Shown piece after piece: positions 41,933-51,289 of a stretch of 64,000 nucleotides of DNA (its first letter is position 1; every line of letters begins with the position of its first letter). Under the pieces are notes generated by a model. The model was not told the origin of the DNA and ran no database searches. It was given only the letters and a program-made list of their open reading frames with translations. The DNA is taken from the NCBI RefSeq assembly GCF_006351925.1, contig NZ_CP040924.1, forward strand, positions 1,200,001 to 1,264,000, given 5' to 3'. Position numbers and translations under genes: made by a program. The DNA is from Clostridium thermarum. GTDB taxonomy: Bacteria; Bacillota; Clostridia; Clostridiales; Clostridiaceae.

Positions 41933-43487
41933 AAATGTCATGATAATACCAGCAGTTAAACGTATAGGTAACAACAATAATAAAGAAGATGAAAAACCAA
42001 AACTTCGGGTCGCTGCATATTGCCGAGTTTCTACAGATAGTGATGAACAGGCAAGCAGTTATGAAGTGCAGATAGAACATTATACTGAGTTCATTAAGAA
42101 GAACTCAGAGTGGGAATTTGCCGGGATATTTGCTGATGATGGCATAAGCGGCACAAACACAAAAAAGCGTGATGAGTTTAATCGCATGATTGATGAGTGC
42201 ATGGCCGGGAATATCGACATGATTATTACAAAGTCAATTAGCCGGTTTGCTAGAAACACCTTGGATTGCTTGCAATATATTCGGAAACTTAAAGACAAAA
42301 ATATTGCAGTTTATTTTGAAAAGGAAAACATCAATACGCTAGATGCTAAAGGAGAAATAATGCTGACGATTATGGCATCCTTAGCACAGCAAGAAAGTCA
42401 GTCGTTAAGCCAGAATGTGAAGCTCGGTTATCAATATCGATATCAGCAGGGAGAAGTAATGGTTAATTGCTCCAGATTTTTGGGGTATACCAAGGATGAG
42501 AATAAGCGCTTGGTGATTGTTCCGGAAGAAGCAGAAATAGTTAAGAGAATTTACCGAGAGTATCTTGAAGGCTCAAGTATGGACAAAATTAAGAAAGGCC
42601 TTGAAGCTGATGGTATACCTACGGGTGCAGGAAAGGCTAAGTGGCATACCAGTACAATTAGGAAGATATTAAGCAATGAAAAATATATAGGAGATGCATT
42701 ACTCCAGAAAACATATACGGTAGATTTTCTTTCAAAAAAGAGGGTTGTTAATAACGGGATTGTACCTCAGTACTATGTAGAGAATAGCCATGAAGCCATT
42801 ATTCCACGTGAAATATTTATGCAGGTACAAGAAGAACTGGTTCGCCGAAGTAGAGGTCATATCGCTACAAGCGGTAAGAGAAGGGTTTTCAGTTCAAGTC
42901 ATGCATTTTCACAGATTGTTTTTTGTGGAGATTGCGGAGAAATCTATCGCAGGGTTCACTGGAACAATCGTGGAAAGAAGTCTATTGTTTGGAGATGTGT
43001 CAGCAGGCTTGAGAATACAGGTTTATCTTGCCGTTCGCGAACCGTATCAGAAGAGATAATATGCCTGGCTACGGTGGATGCAATTAATAGGTTGCTTGGA
43101 CAAAAGGATGAGCTTTTGCTTACTCTAAAGGAGAATATAAAAACGGTAATAATTGAAACGAATAATAGTGCAATTGAGGAGATAGATAAAAAGCTGGAGG
43201 AATTGCAAAAAGACCTTTTGAGGCTAGCCAATTCTAAAGAAGATTATAATGATATAGCTGATGAAATCTATAGACTTAGAGAAGAAAGACATAAGATTTT
43301 GGCGGAAGAGGCCGGGAAAAAAGGCTCCAAGCAAAGGCTCGAAGAGATGGAACAATTCTTAAATGATCAATCCTGCGAGATGGAGGAATATGATGAGCAG
43401 TTAGTAAGGCGGCTTATAGAGAAAATAACTGTTTTTGATGATAAACTCACTATTGAATTTAGATCTGGTGTAGAAGTAGATGTATAA
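41919..43487 (+). CDS. Large serine recombinase 2
   Basis: 522 residues. Catalytic domain [21 protein letters not shown] (Ser38), [26 protein letters not shown], then recombinase domain and zinc ribbon [13 protein letters not shown]...WRC...C and a coiled C-terminus ending [21 protein letters not shown]. Only partly similar to recombinase 1, so not a recent duplication. Start 41919 (GAGGGG upstream) overlaps the accessory gene. In related elements two large recombinases are both needed for integration/excision. The prophage end probably lies just downstream. Confidence 0.95.
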   Translation: MAVSKNVMIIPAVKRIGNNNNKEDEKPKLRVAAYCRVSTDSDEQASSYEVQIEHYTEFIKKNSEWEFAGIFADDGISGTNTKKRDEFNRMIDECMAGNIDMIITKSISRFARNTLDCLQYIRKLKDKNIAVYFEKENINTLDAKGEIMLTIMASLAQQESQSLSQNVKLGYQYRYQQGEVMVNCSRFLGYTKDENKRLVIVPEEAEIVKRIYREYLEGSSMDKIKKGLEADGIPTGAGKAKWHTSTIRKILSNEKYIGDALLQKTYTVDFLSKKRVVNNGIVPQYYVENSHEAIIPREIFMQVQEELVRRSRGHIATSGKRRVFSSSHAFSQIVFCGDCGEIYRRVHWNNRGKKSIVWRCVSRLENTGLSCRSRTVSEEIICLATVDAINRLLGQKDELLLTLKENIKTVIIETNNSAIEEIDKKLEELQKDLLRLANSKEDYNDIADEIYRLREERHKILAEEAGKKGSKQRLEEMEQFLNDQSCEMEEYDEQLVRRLIEKITVFDDKLTIEFRSGVEVDV

Positions 43488-43505
43488 ACATTGACTTCAT
43501 AAATG

Positions 43506-43551
43506 ACCGCCATTCGGGAGATATTTTCTCTTAATTGGCGGTTTTCTTTTT
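43506..43551 (+). terminator. Terminator after the recombinase cassette
   Basis: ACCGCCA (43506-43512) pairs with TGGCGGT (43536-43542), followed by TTTTCTTTTT. Separates the prophage from the next operon. Confidence 0.85.
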
Positions 43552-43554
43552 ATA

Positions 43555-43611
43555 TTGACTATAATTGGTAAAGTTCATATAATCTTATTAACAATGTTGT
43601 TTATATTGTTA
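43555..43611 (+). promoter_or_regulatory. Promoter and operator-like inverted repeat of the nuclease-STAND operon
   Basis: TTGACT (43555-43560), 17 bases, TATAAT (43578-43583). Six bases downstream begins a perfect inverted repeat TAACAAT (43589-43595) / ATTGTTA (43605-43611), a likely operator or leader hairpin, ahead of AAGGAG and the ATG at 43631. Confidence 0.75.
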
Positions 43612-43630
43612 TTGACAAGGAGATGACAAC

Positions 43631-43864
43631 ATGAGTGATGTTAACGAGTTACTAGAACAAGCTATTAAGGAAACTGAAAACTTGAATAAAGGTGAAGTCT
43701 TTCTTGTTAAAGATCTGTTCAAGGGTTATGTATGGAACAGAATACCTAGAAAGGATCGGCTTCTGCTTGGGACTTTATTTTTAAACTATGTAAATAAAAT
43801 GGAAGGTAATATAAAGGCTATTGAAAAGACTTCATCTAATCAGCAGAGGTACGAGAAGATATAG
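43631..43864 (+). CDS. DUF1413 small protein
   Basis: 77 residues: NKGEVFLVKDLFKGYVWNRIPRKDRLLLGTLFLNYVNKMEGNIKAIEKTSSNQQRYEKI, an almost complete match to the remembered DUF1413 pattern (E-x-FLxKDLFKGyeWNRIpRgdRlrLGrlFlnyv...EKTSSNQQRY). Probably a small DNA- or protein-binding fold; biochemical role unknown. First gene of the operon, own sigma-A promoter, AAGGAG upstream. The nuclease-STAND gene starts 22 bases after its stop, so the two are co-transcribed and may form one defence system. Confidence 0.75.
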   Translation: MSDVNELLEQAIKETENLNKGEVFLVKDLFKGYVWNRIPRKDRLLLGTLFLNYVNKMEGNIKAIEKTSSNQQRYEKI

Positions 43865-43886
43865 ACCTTCAGTGGGGGTAGAAAAG

Positions 43887-46800
43887 ATGTTTAATATCAA
43901 TTGGGATTATTTCAATATTAAAAATCCAAACAAAGAAAATAGTTTTGAAGAGATGTGTAGACATTTATTCTGTAGAAAATTTGGTATTACTGGTTATGAT
44001 TTTCAGAGTAATTATAATCAGACTGGTCTAGAGATGGAACCAATTAAAGTGAATGGAAAGTGGCATGGATTCCAGAGTAAGTATGTAATAAATAACCCAT
44101 ATCAACAAATTGAAGATTCCCTTTGCAAAGTAAACAAAGCATTTGACATATATAAAGGGAGATTGGATTGTGTATATATTTATACAAATGCAAACATCAA
44201 GCCAAACTGCACAAAAAAAGATTTAGAAAAGGATACAGCTAGAACAAGGATAATAAAGAGGGCAAAAAAAGAAAATATTAAATTAATTTGGATCACACGT
44301 GACAATTTCAACTCAATACTAAATGAAGATGGTAATATGGATATTGCCGCCTTTTATTTTGGTATTGGTAAAGAAATTGGTTTTATCAATAATTGTATAA
44401 GTAAAGAAGATGTTGACTTTTTAAACTCTGAAAAATATTTGGATTTAGTTATTAGAAATAAGCGATACGAAACCACTACAATAGATAATATAATACATAA
44501 AAAAGAAATCTCTCTTTTAGTGGGAGATCCGGGTACTGGGAAAAGTGAGATTCTTAAGAAGATCTATTTAAAATATAGTAATGCACATGCTTCTGATAGG
44601 GAAATAATCATGAAAATTTTAGAAAATAAAATATTACCTATCTTTATCCAACTTAGAGAAATGGTTTATGATAATCTTGAAAATTTTATTAGGTCTAGGA
44701 TGGCTGATTTTGGGTTAAAAATATATGACAAAAGCTTTACATATTTATACATAATTGATGGAATAGATGAGGTATCTTTTACTCAAGCGCATAATGTTTC
44801 TTTATTTATTAAGAAGTTATATAACGAGAGTACCACTTATTCAGTCCTATTATCTTCAAGATCAAATAGTCCCAATATTACTATTTTAAAGAGCGTTATA
44901 GTGAATACCGAAGAGTTTTATATTGAAAAGTTAAACCAAAGTTATATAGATATTTATTTTAAGGTGCAAAAAAATAAGGATAAAGAACTATGTTATAAAT
45001 CTATAAAGGAAATGAACATAAGACTCCTAAAAGAACTAGATGATATATTTTCTATTAAGTTGCTATATGATAATATTGAAAAAATCAATATTAAGACTAC
45101 AAAAATTGAGCTGATTTCAGAATCAGTAAAATTGCTCTTGAACGGACCACAGATAGAAAAACTTAATATTTTAGATAACAAAGCTGATAAATTAATCGCT
45201 ATATGCAGAGAAATTGCTGCTGAAATGCAAAGAAATCAAAGATTGTCAATTGATTTACCAGCTTTACAAGAAATTATTGTTAAGAATATTCCCAATATTA
45301 ATAACTATGATTTGAATTGCATTGTAACATATTTACGGAATATATTTTTTTCTACCACCGAAAAATCTTCATCAAGTACAGTCTTTAATTTCAAACATAG
45401 ACGATATCAAGAATATTTTTTATATGAAAAGGTAAAAGCCGAATTCAATAAAAATCCTAGAATTATTAGAGAGTTAAAACTTTTATCAAATAAAGGCTTT
45501 ATGTTGGATATTTTTCTCCCACAAATGATATGTGATTGTAAAAGTAATGGAGACATGCTAGGGATACTTTCAATAAGTTTTCTTTGGGATTACCTTGGTT
45601 ATAGTTACTGGTATAAATGGGATAATCCCCAATTGCCATTAAGGAACGATTGGGGTAGCTCTGAGCCAGAGTATAAACTTTCAGAGTTATTACTTTCAAC
45701 AATTGCTTCACAGAAACCGACTACATTGGATTTGTTATTGAAGGATGAAAATCTACCCATTTCTGATTATCTAAATGACAAAAAAAGATGGTTGAGAGCC
45801 TTGGAATTGTTTCATGGTAATGGCCATGAGAAACAAGTTGAATATTATTTAAATTTATTATCAAAGCAATCAAAAGAAGACCAAAGAGAACTAATCTTTG
45901 GAAACAGCTATTCATTTATATATTATCGTTATAAAATTTTGGGAATCTCATTAACAGATATTATGAAAGACTTACCTGATATTTCGAATGATAATTCCGT
46001 TGATGGTTATGAAAACATAGAGTCTCCTTTAAAAGGTATGATTAGAGCCTTTTATAAAGTTATTTTCGAATTTTCACCAAACTTTTTGATTAAAAGTCTC
46101 AATGAAATTCCAATTTCACACTTAAATATTTTATTTGACGAAATGTGCAAATTTAAGAATTTGCTCATACTTATTAGCGATGATGAATTAAAGGAGGCTA
46201 TGCGACATTTAGTATCGCAAGCTGATGAGAGTTTTGATATTTCTGTGCATGTTATAAGAAAATTACTAAATAATACGGAAGCATCCGATCAACTTATTGA
46301 AAATTATTTTAAAAGTATAAATACAGGTAACATACCTACATGGGATAGAAGACAGAATGTGAATATTCTATTGTCCGCTGTTTACGGAAAGCAAAATTTA
46401 ATTTTATATTCAAGTGGTAAGATTCAAACAAAAATTCTAAAAATAGTGATTGATAACTATGGGAAAAACGAAATAACTATGATGGACGAAATAGTAACAT
46501 TAATTGCTGAAACGAATAAAATGAATAGTTTTGAAGTTTCAAAATTGGTGGGCATTCTTTTGTCCTATGTATCATTACCTTTAAATAAAATAAAAAAGTA
46601 TTTGGTCGTGTTAAGTCGCTATGCTGAAAAAGTAAATATTGCAACTATTATATACTATATACAGGAAAATAATCCTGGCTTATTCATACAAATAAGTAAT
46701 CCTGGAATGATAATGCGTCTGTATAATAAAGTATTAGACGAAGGGATAATCTCTTATTATGGTGACTATACAGAAAATTTATTACGCTTTGCTAAAATGA

Positions 46801-47543
46801 TGAATAACTTTGATTTTGAACAAAGTTACTTAATAATAAGAGAATGTATAAATGCTGGGATACTAAGGCCATGTTTTAGGAAAGAAGATATTGTAGATTA
46901 TGTCTTATGTGATTGCTTTAAAATAGCAATAGAAAATTTTTGGTATAGTGAAGAGGAGCTTAAAGTTATTGCTTCCAAATTAAGAAATATGATTATTTTA
47001 TTACAAGATAGTACAGATGGAGGCGGTAGAAGTAATTATTTTAATTACATATTAAAGGAATATATTCCTAATTTATATGAGGAGTATTTAATAAATGGTG
47101 GTGAGACTTCTTATTCTGAAAAAATGGAAGAAGTTACGTGTTCGATAGAGGAAGTTAGTCAATCATTAAGTATGAAAAATATAAAGGATTATTATATAGG
47201 TAAAATAAATGCAGATTATTCTTCTAAAGCATTGTGGGAACTATTGATTTCATATGAGCTTAAAGAAACAGGAAAACTAGATATTTTATTTGAGTGTTTA
47301 AGCGAGAATCATTATCCATTTATCTGGGGATTTGGTAATTGCGAGTACCATCATATTCCTACTGCTATTTTATGGGATAATCCTGATTGGGCTTGTAAAA
47401 TCAAAGATTTTATGATGGAACAAGGTGGGAGAGCAGGATTATATAATGTAATTAAAATGTGTTCAGTTATAGGATATGATGAAATGGGAAAGAAATATTT
47501 CGAACAGTTTATAAAATTATGTGAACTAATAGTGTTTGAATAA
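43887..47543 (+). CDS. PD-(D/E)xK nuclease - STAND/NACHT NTPase, Avs-like
   Basis: 1218 residues. The N-terminal domain (about 15-130) has a restriction endonuclease-like pattern: FEEMCRHLF (Glu21/22), NQTGLEMEPIKV (Glu49) and GFQSKY (Gln63-x-Lys65), followed by VYIYTNANI. The P-loop NTPase follows: Walker A LVGDPGTGKSE (211-221), Walker B YLYIIDGIDEV (286-296), sensor SSRS (323-326), then a winged-helix-like part. From about 420 to the end the protein is helical without clear repeats and probably senses a phage protein. The build (nuclease, STAND ATPase, large C-terminal sensor) is that of Avs/bNACHT antiphage proteins, but I cannot place it in a named Avs class. Very AT-rich. Confidence 0.75.
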   Translation: MFNINWDYFNIKNPNKENSFEEMCRHLFCRKFGITGYDFQSNYNQTGLEMEPIKVNGKWHGFQSKYVINNPYQQIEDSLCKVNKAFDIYKGRLDCVYIYTNANIKPNCTKKDLEKDTARTRIIKRAKKENIKLIWITRDNFNSILNEDGNMDIAAFYFGIGKEIGFINNCISKEDVDFLNSEKYLDLVIRNKRYETTTIDNIIHKKEISLLVGDPGTGKSEILKKIYLKYSNAHASDREIIMKILENKILPIFIQLREMVYDNLENFIRSRMADFGLKIYDKSFTYLYIIDGIDEVSFTQAHNVSLFIKKLYNESTTYSVLLSSRSNSPNITILKSVIVNTEEFYIEKLNQSYIDIYFKVQKNKDKELCYKSIKEMNIRLLKELDDIFSIKLLYDNIEKINIKTTKIELISESVKLLLNGPQIEKLNILDNKADKLIAICREIAAEMQRNQRLSIDLPALQEIIVKNIPNINNYDLNCIVTYLRNIFFSTTEKSSSSTVFNFKHRRYQEYFLYEKVKAEFNKNPRIIRELKLLSNKGFMLDIFLPQMICDCKSNGDMLGILSISFLWDYLGYSYWYKWDNPQLPLRNDWGSSEPEYKLSELLLSTIASQKPTTLDLLLKDENLPISDYLNDKKRWLRALELFHGNGHEKQVEYYLNLLSKQSKEDQRELIFGNSYSFIYYRYKILGISLTDIMKDLPDISNDNSVDGYENIESPLKGMIRAFYKVIFEFSPNFLIKSLNEIPISHLNILFDEMCKFKNLLILISDDELKEAMRHLVSQADESFDISVHVIRKLLNNTEASDQLIENYFKSINTGNIPTWDRRQNVNILLSAVYGKQNLILYSSGKIQTKILKIVIDNYGKNEITMMDEIVTLIAETNKMNSFEVSKLVGILLSYVSLPLNKIKKYLVVLSRYAEKVNIATIIYYIQENNPGLFIQISNPGMIMRLYNKVLDEGIISYYGDYTENLLRFAKMMNNFDFEQSYLIIRECINAGILRPCFRKEDIVDYVLCDCFKIAIENFWYSEEELKVIASKLRNMIILLQDSTDGGGRSNYFNYILKEYIPNLYEEYLINGGETSYSEKMEEVTCSIEEVSQSLSMKNIKDYYIGKINADYSSKALWELLISYELKETGKLDILFECLSENHYPFIWGFGNCEYHHIPTAILWDNPDWACKIKDFMMEQGGRAGLYNVIKMCSVIGYDEMGKKYFEQFIKLCELIVFE

Positions 47544-48018
47544 TTGTCAACTAAGAATGATAATTGTATAAGAACTGGTCGATATGTTCCCGCATACCGA
47601 TAGTCCCTTAAAGAGCCGTTGATATGTTTCCGCTTACCGACAATGTAAAATGCATCAATCTCAACGAATCGTGCCACGTGGAGTGCGTGGTATTGATGTC
47701 AAGGGTTGAGAAGTAAGTACGTGAAAAAGGCTTGAAATAAGGGCTTTTCGAGATTTGAAAGTAAAAATCCGATGCACTAAAACCGTAAAAATATTGGTTC
47801 GTTGGAATAAGTCAAAGAGGCTGTTTTTAGGCGTGACAGAGCGATTTAGATGTCATAGTTTGGCGTGTGGTCAGGATAGATATCAGCGGTTCGCGTGTGG
47901 TCGATTTAGATGTTTTGTGGATTTGAATGGGGTTGTGTAGTCGGGTTAGATTTTGGTATAAAAAATACGAAAATAGGCTATTCATCATTTTGAAAATGCC
48001 TTATAATGTTTATTAGCC
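47544..48018. other. Intergenic region with IS21-end-like direct repeats
   Basis: No convincing gene. It holds two related segments, ATATGTTCCCGCATACCGA and ATATGTTTCCGCTTACCGA (about 47581-47599 and 47619-47640), and two pairs of direct repeats: CGATTTAGATGT at 47842-47853 and 47902-47913, GCGTGTGGTC at 47863-47872 and 47893-47902. Multiple short end repeats are typical of IS21 family termini, and an IS21 remnant lies further right, so this may be its separated end. Inference. Confidence 0.4.
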
Positions 48019-48102
48019 GTAAGCGTCAAAAATTAAGTATCTAGATAGCATGTCTTCTCATTGATAAACTTATTTCATAAGATTATTATTGGGAGGGTAA
48101 CT

Positions 48103-48438
48103 ATGTCTAGAAGATTAGATAATGCAACCTGGGAAGAATATATTAATAAATTTGATGCATGTAATGGAACAATAACTGTTAAAGATTTTTGTTTAGAAAA
48201 TAAACTTACTAAAAGTCAATTTTACTATCATAAAAGAAGAGTAGAAAGGGCAAAATTTGAAAACAAAGAAACAGTTTTTCATGCTATTTCTTTAGATAAT
48301 AAAGAGAATAATATTAAAGAAAATATCTATACTTTGAATGAGGTAAAGATTACAATAGGTAATACCATCATAGCCATTCCTGTTAATGAAACTGCTCTAA
48401 TATCATCAATAATAAAGGAATTAGCTGCAAAATGTTAA
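48103..48438 (+). CDS. IS66 TnpA accessory protein (element A)
   Basis: 111 residues: MSRRLDNATWEEYINKFDACNGTITVKDFCLENKLTKSQFYYHKRRVER, a short helix-turn-helix, then a variable C-terminus. IS66 Orf1 of the short type. The ATG has GGGAGGG upstream; the ORF start at 48061 has none. It overlaps tnpB by 7 bases, as typical for the IS66 operon, where all three products are needed for transposition. Confidence 0.88.
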   Translation: MSRRLDNATWEEYINKFDACNGTITVKDFCLENKLTKSQFYYHKRRVERAKFENKETVFHAISLDNKENNIKENIYTLNEVKITIGNTIIAIPVNETALISSIIKELAAKC

Positions 48439-48782
48439 ACATAGATAAAGTAGAAACAGTTTATCTTGCCTGCGGCTACACGGATTTAAGGAAAAGTATT
48501 GATGGTTTAGTTATGATAGTTCAGAATCAATTTAAACTGAATCCTTTTGATAAAGCCTTATTTGTTTTTTGTAATAGACAAATGGACAAATTAAAAATTC
48601 TTCACTTTGATGAAGGTTTTTGGCTATATTATCACCGTTTAGAAGCGAATCGCTTCAAATGGCCTGCTACGACAGAAGAAGCATTGAAAGTAAATATAGA
48701 AGAATTACGGTGGCTTCTAAAGGGCTACGAAGTAAGAACAAAATCCAAGTTTAAACCTATAAAACAAAGTAATTATTTTTAA
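48432..48782 (+). CDS. tnpB: IS66 TnpB accessory protein (element A)
   Basis: 116 residues: VYLACGYTDLRKSIDGLVMIVQNQFKLNPFDKALFVFCNRQMDKLKILHFDEGFWLYYHRLEANRFKWP, the IS66 Orf2 signature. Full length. Required for IS66 transposition with TnpA and TnpC; molecular function not defined. 91 bases separate it from tnpC, including a hairpin TTGAAAA...TTTTCAACGG just after its stop. Confidence 0.95.
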   Translation: MLNIDKVETVYLACGYTDLRKSIDGLVMIVQNQFKLNPFDKALFVFCNRQMDKLKILHFDEGFWLYYHRLEANRFKWPATTEEALKVNIEELRWLLKGYEVRTKSKFKPIKQSNYF

Positions 48783-48873
48783 AAGTGTATCACTCCAAAA
48801 CCGTTGAAAAACCTTTATTTTCAACGGTTTTTGTGGTATAATAAATATATAGAATAAAGCTAAAGAGGTAATC

Positions 48874-50487
48874 ATGAATCACGAAATTTTAACTAATGAA
48901 CTTGATGAAAATACAAAATTATTAATTGAAAAAATGGAAAAAGAATTAAGCTCAAAAGATGAAGAAATAAGAAAACTTAAAAATGAGTTAGAATTCTTAA
49001 AAGGTGTTATATCAAATAAAAATAGGAAGATATTTGGAGTATCTAGTGAAAAGGCAGATGCTAATCAATTATCTTTTTTCAACGAGGCCGAAAAATATAG
49101 TGATTCAAAGGTAGAAGAACCTACTTTAGAGGAAATTACATATAAAAGAGCTAAGAGAAATAATTACATAGGTAAAAAAGATAATCTAGCAGACTTAGAA
49201 AGAGTTGTTATTGAACATAAATTACAAGGTGATGACCTTAACTGTAAAGAATGCGGAGAGCAATTAGTTGAAATAGGTGTAAAATCAAGAAAAGAGATAA
49301 TTAAATATATTCCGGCTAAGCTTGTAGTTGAAGAACACGTGATTTACAGCTACGCTTGTAAATCATGCGAAAAGGAAACTGGTGAAAGTAATATAATTTC
49401 AGCAGAAGCACCACAAACTATTTTTTATAATAGTATGGCTTCTAATGAGTTAATTGCTCATACTCTTATACTTAAATATCAACATGCTATGCCACTTTAT
49501 AGGCAAGAAAGCTATTTTGATATGATGGGTGCTACTCTTTCAAGACAAACTCTATGTAACTGGACTATGTCAGCAGCTGAGGCTTTAGAGCCAATATATA
49601 ACCACATGCAAAAAGAATTACTAAGCAGAAATTATATTCATGCAGATGAGACTACTTTAAAAGTAATTAATGACAATGGCAAGGATTCTAAATCTCAAAA
49701 ATATATGTGGTTATATATGAGTGATACCAATTCAAAGCCAGTAATTTTGTATGATTATCAGAGTACCAGATCCAGCTCTTGCCCTAAAAATTTCTTAGGA
49801 GATTTCAAAGGATTTCTCCAAACGGATGGTTATAGCGGTTATAATTCCGTTACAAACGCTACAAGGGTATATTGCTTAGCTCACATAAGAAGATACTTCC
49901 ATAATATAATTGTAGACTTAGATGAAGAAGCCCTAAAAAATTCTAGAGCAATAATAGGGTTTAATTATTGTGAGCAAATTTATAAACTTGAAAAAGAGCT
50001 TAGAGAATCCTTTTCAAGTAAGGATGATTATTATGATATTAGATTTAAAATAAGAGCTGAAAAATTAGCTCCAATTATAGATAACTTTATTGAATATGTT
50101 GAAAGAGAAATAAAAGCTGCTCTTCCAAGAAGTCCGTTGGGTAAAGCACTTGATTATGCTAAAAAGCATTTACCAGGATTAAAGAATGTACTGCTAGATG
50201 GTTCTTTAGAGGTAGACAATAATGCAGCGGAAAGAGCTATTAAACCTTTCGTTATCGGCCGTAAGAACTTCCTTTTTGCTAATACTGCTAAAGGTGCCAC
50301 ACATAGTGCTAATATTTACAGCATTATTGAAACTGCCAAGGCTAATAAATTAGTTGTAGAAAGGTATTTAGTTTATCTATTTGATAATCTATTGAAGATA
50401 GATATAGAAGGTAGCGAAAGCTTAGAGAATCTTATGCCTTGGTCAGATAAGATTCCTGAAAATATGAAAATTAAAGATAGGAAATAA
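48874..50487 (+). CDS. IS66 transposase TnpC (element A)
   Basis: 537 residues. N-terminal coiled coil with IFGVSSEKAD, a zinc-binding CKECGEQL...CKSCEKE, and the catalytic DDE region: IHADETTLKV (Asp), LQTDGYSGYNSV (Asp) and VDNNAAERAIKPFVIGRKNFLFANTAKGA (Glu). Complete and probably active. About 320 bases of its 3' end recur in inverted orientation at 56175-56489. Confidence 0.95.
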   Translation: MNHEILTNELDENTKLLIEKMEKELSSKDEEIRKLKNELEFLKGVISNKNRKIFGVSSEKADANQLSFFNEAEKYSDSKVEEPTLEEITYKRAKRNNYIGKKDNLADLERVVIEHKLQGDDLNCKECGEQLVEIGVKSRKEIIKYIPAKLVVEEHVIYSYACKSCEKETGESNIISAEAPQTIFYNSMASNELIAHTLILKYQHAMPLYRQESYFDMMGATLSRQTLCNWTMSAAEALEPIYNHMQKELLSRNYIHADETTLKVINDNGKDSKSQKYMWLYMSDTNSKPVILYDYQSTRSSSCPKNFLGDFKGFLQTDGYSGYNSVTNATRVYCLAHIRRYFHNIIVDLDEEALKNSRAIIGFNYCEQIYKLEKELRESFSSKDDYYDIRFKIRAEKLAPIIDNFIEYVEREIKAALPRSPLGKALDYAKKHLPGLKNVLLDGSLEVDNNAAERAIKPFVIGRKNFLFANTAKGATHSANIYSIIETAKANKLVVERYLVYLFDNLLKIDIEGSESLENLMPWSDKIPENMKIKDRK

Positions 50488-50579
50488 GTTAATCCCAGTA
50501 AAGTTTAGTAAATTGCCTTACTGGGATATTTTAATGCTATTTTTCAAGTTATTAAAGGTACTAAAACTTTGACGCTTAC

Positions 50580-51174
50580 GCTTATTATTGTACCAATCCA
50601 CAAATTGTAGCACCCATTCTCTAGCCTTTTCAATGTCTACAAAGCCTTTCTGTGGATAACCTGGCCTGTATTTACATGTTCTAAATAAAGCCTCTGAATA
50701 AGGATTGTCATTACTAACTCTAGGCCTTGAGAATGACGACATGACACCCAGAGATTCAAGCTTTGCTTTTAATGTGTATGACCTCATGGGGCCACCGTTA
50801 TCAGAGTGCAAGACTAGAGGTCTTCCTATGATTTTTTCATTTACTATAGATTTCTCCACAAGTATTGATGCTAATTCTCCAGTTTCTTCTGTCCACACTT
50901 CCCAGCCTACTATTTTTCTGCTGAAGATATCCACAATCATATATAGTTTATAATACATTCCTGCTATTATTGTTGGTAACCACGTTATATCCCATGTCCA
51001 GACTTGATTTGGTCCTTTAGCTATATGAGTCTGTGGATATTTTCTTTTTTCTGGTGGCTTTGAGCGGCCTCTGTGACGTTGCATCTTTTCATTTCTTAAA
51101 ATCCTGTACATTGTTGATTCTGATGCTATGTATACGCCTTTATCCGCTAGCGCTGGCACTATCTGAGAAGGTGA
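50580..51174 (-). pseudogene. IS3 family OrfB transposase fragment
   Basis: About 198 residues of an IS3-type integrase-core transposase, from SQIVPALADKGVYIASESTMYRIL to DWYNNKRK. The three catalytic residues are present (WTWDITWL Asp, LHSDNGGP Asp, NDNPYSEALFRTCKYRPGYP Glu). Both ends are missing: the N-terminal third stops at a TAA near 51175, and the C-terminus is cut by IS66 element A, whose end supplies a false tail RQSFSTFNNLKN. Probably the partner of the orfA fragment at 55031-55414, the two now separated by IS21 and IS66 DNA. Confidence 0.88.
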
Positions 51175-51255
51175 TTATTACGCTCCATTAGAACCGTAGG
51201 TTCATATTTTCAAAACTATCGATTCACAGTAAAGAAACCATCTATTCACTTATAA

Positions 51256-51275
51256 GCACCGCCTGAAGGCGGTGC
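51256..51275 (-). terminator. Hairpin downstream of istB
   Basis: GCACCGCC (51256-51263) pairs perfectly with GGCGGTGC (51268-51275) around TGAA, just after the istB stop on the minus strand. No clear T-run; it may stabilise or end the IS21 transcript. Confidence 0.55.
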
Positions 51276-51289
51276 CTGTATAACTTAAT

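Larger units (their letters stand above)
6600..43560 (+). mobile_element. Siphoprophage with serine-recombinase cassette (borders approximate)
   Basis: One continuous plus-strand set of phage genes: early sigma-like factor, replication genes, HNH, cos-like region, terminase, portal, ClpP-like protease, HK97 capsid, connector genes, tail genes, holin, amidase and three serine-recombinase genes. All core genes are full length, so it may be functional. The right border is probably just after the third recombinase (43487). No direct att repeat could be recognised by eye, and large serine integrases leave only a very short core. The left border could be near 6600, or the minus-strand defence operon could itself be prophage cargo and the border lie outside the window. 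Confidence 0.7.
48019..50579 (+). mobile_element. IS66 family element A, intact
   Basis: 2561 bp bounded by GTAAGCGTCAAA (48019-48030) and TTTGACGCTTAC (50568-50579), the usual IS66 terminal inverted repeats. It contains tnpA, tnpB and tnpC in order. The 8-base flanks (TATTAGCC and GCTTATTA) differ, so no target duplication is preserved, meaning one side was rearranged after insertion. Confidence 0.9.

Noticed and set aside
43488..43630. attR core and a matching attL near 6600-6740
   Set aside because: No shared word longer than about seven bases could be found by eye; serine integrase cores are too short to call without an empty-site comparison.
47755..47940. 61-residue ORF after the STAND gene
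   Set aside because: It covers the direct repeats, has no ribosome binding site and has an odd residue composition; treated as non-coding.
50518..50579. C-terminal tail RQSFSTFNNLKN of the IS3 and IS91-type fragments as a shared protein domain
   Set aside because: Both tails are read from the end of the same IS66 type A sequence; the similarity is of DNA, not of proteins.
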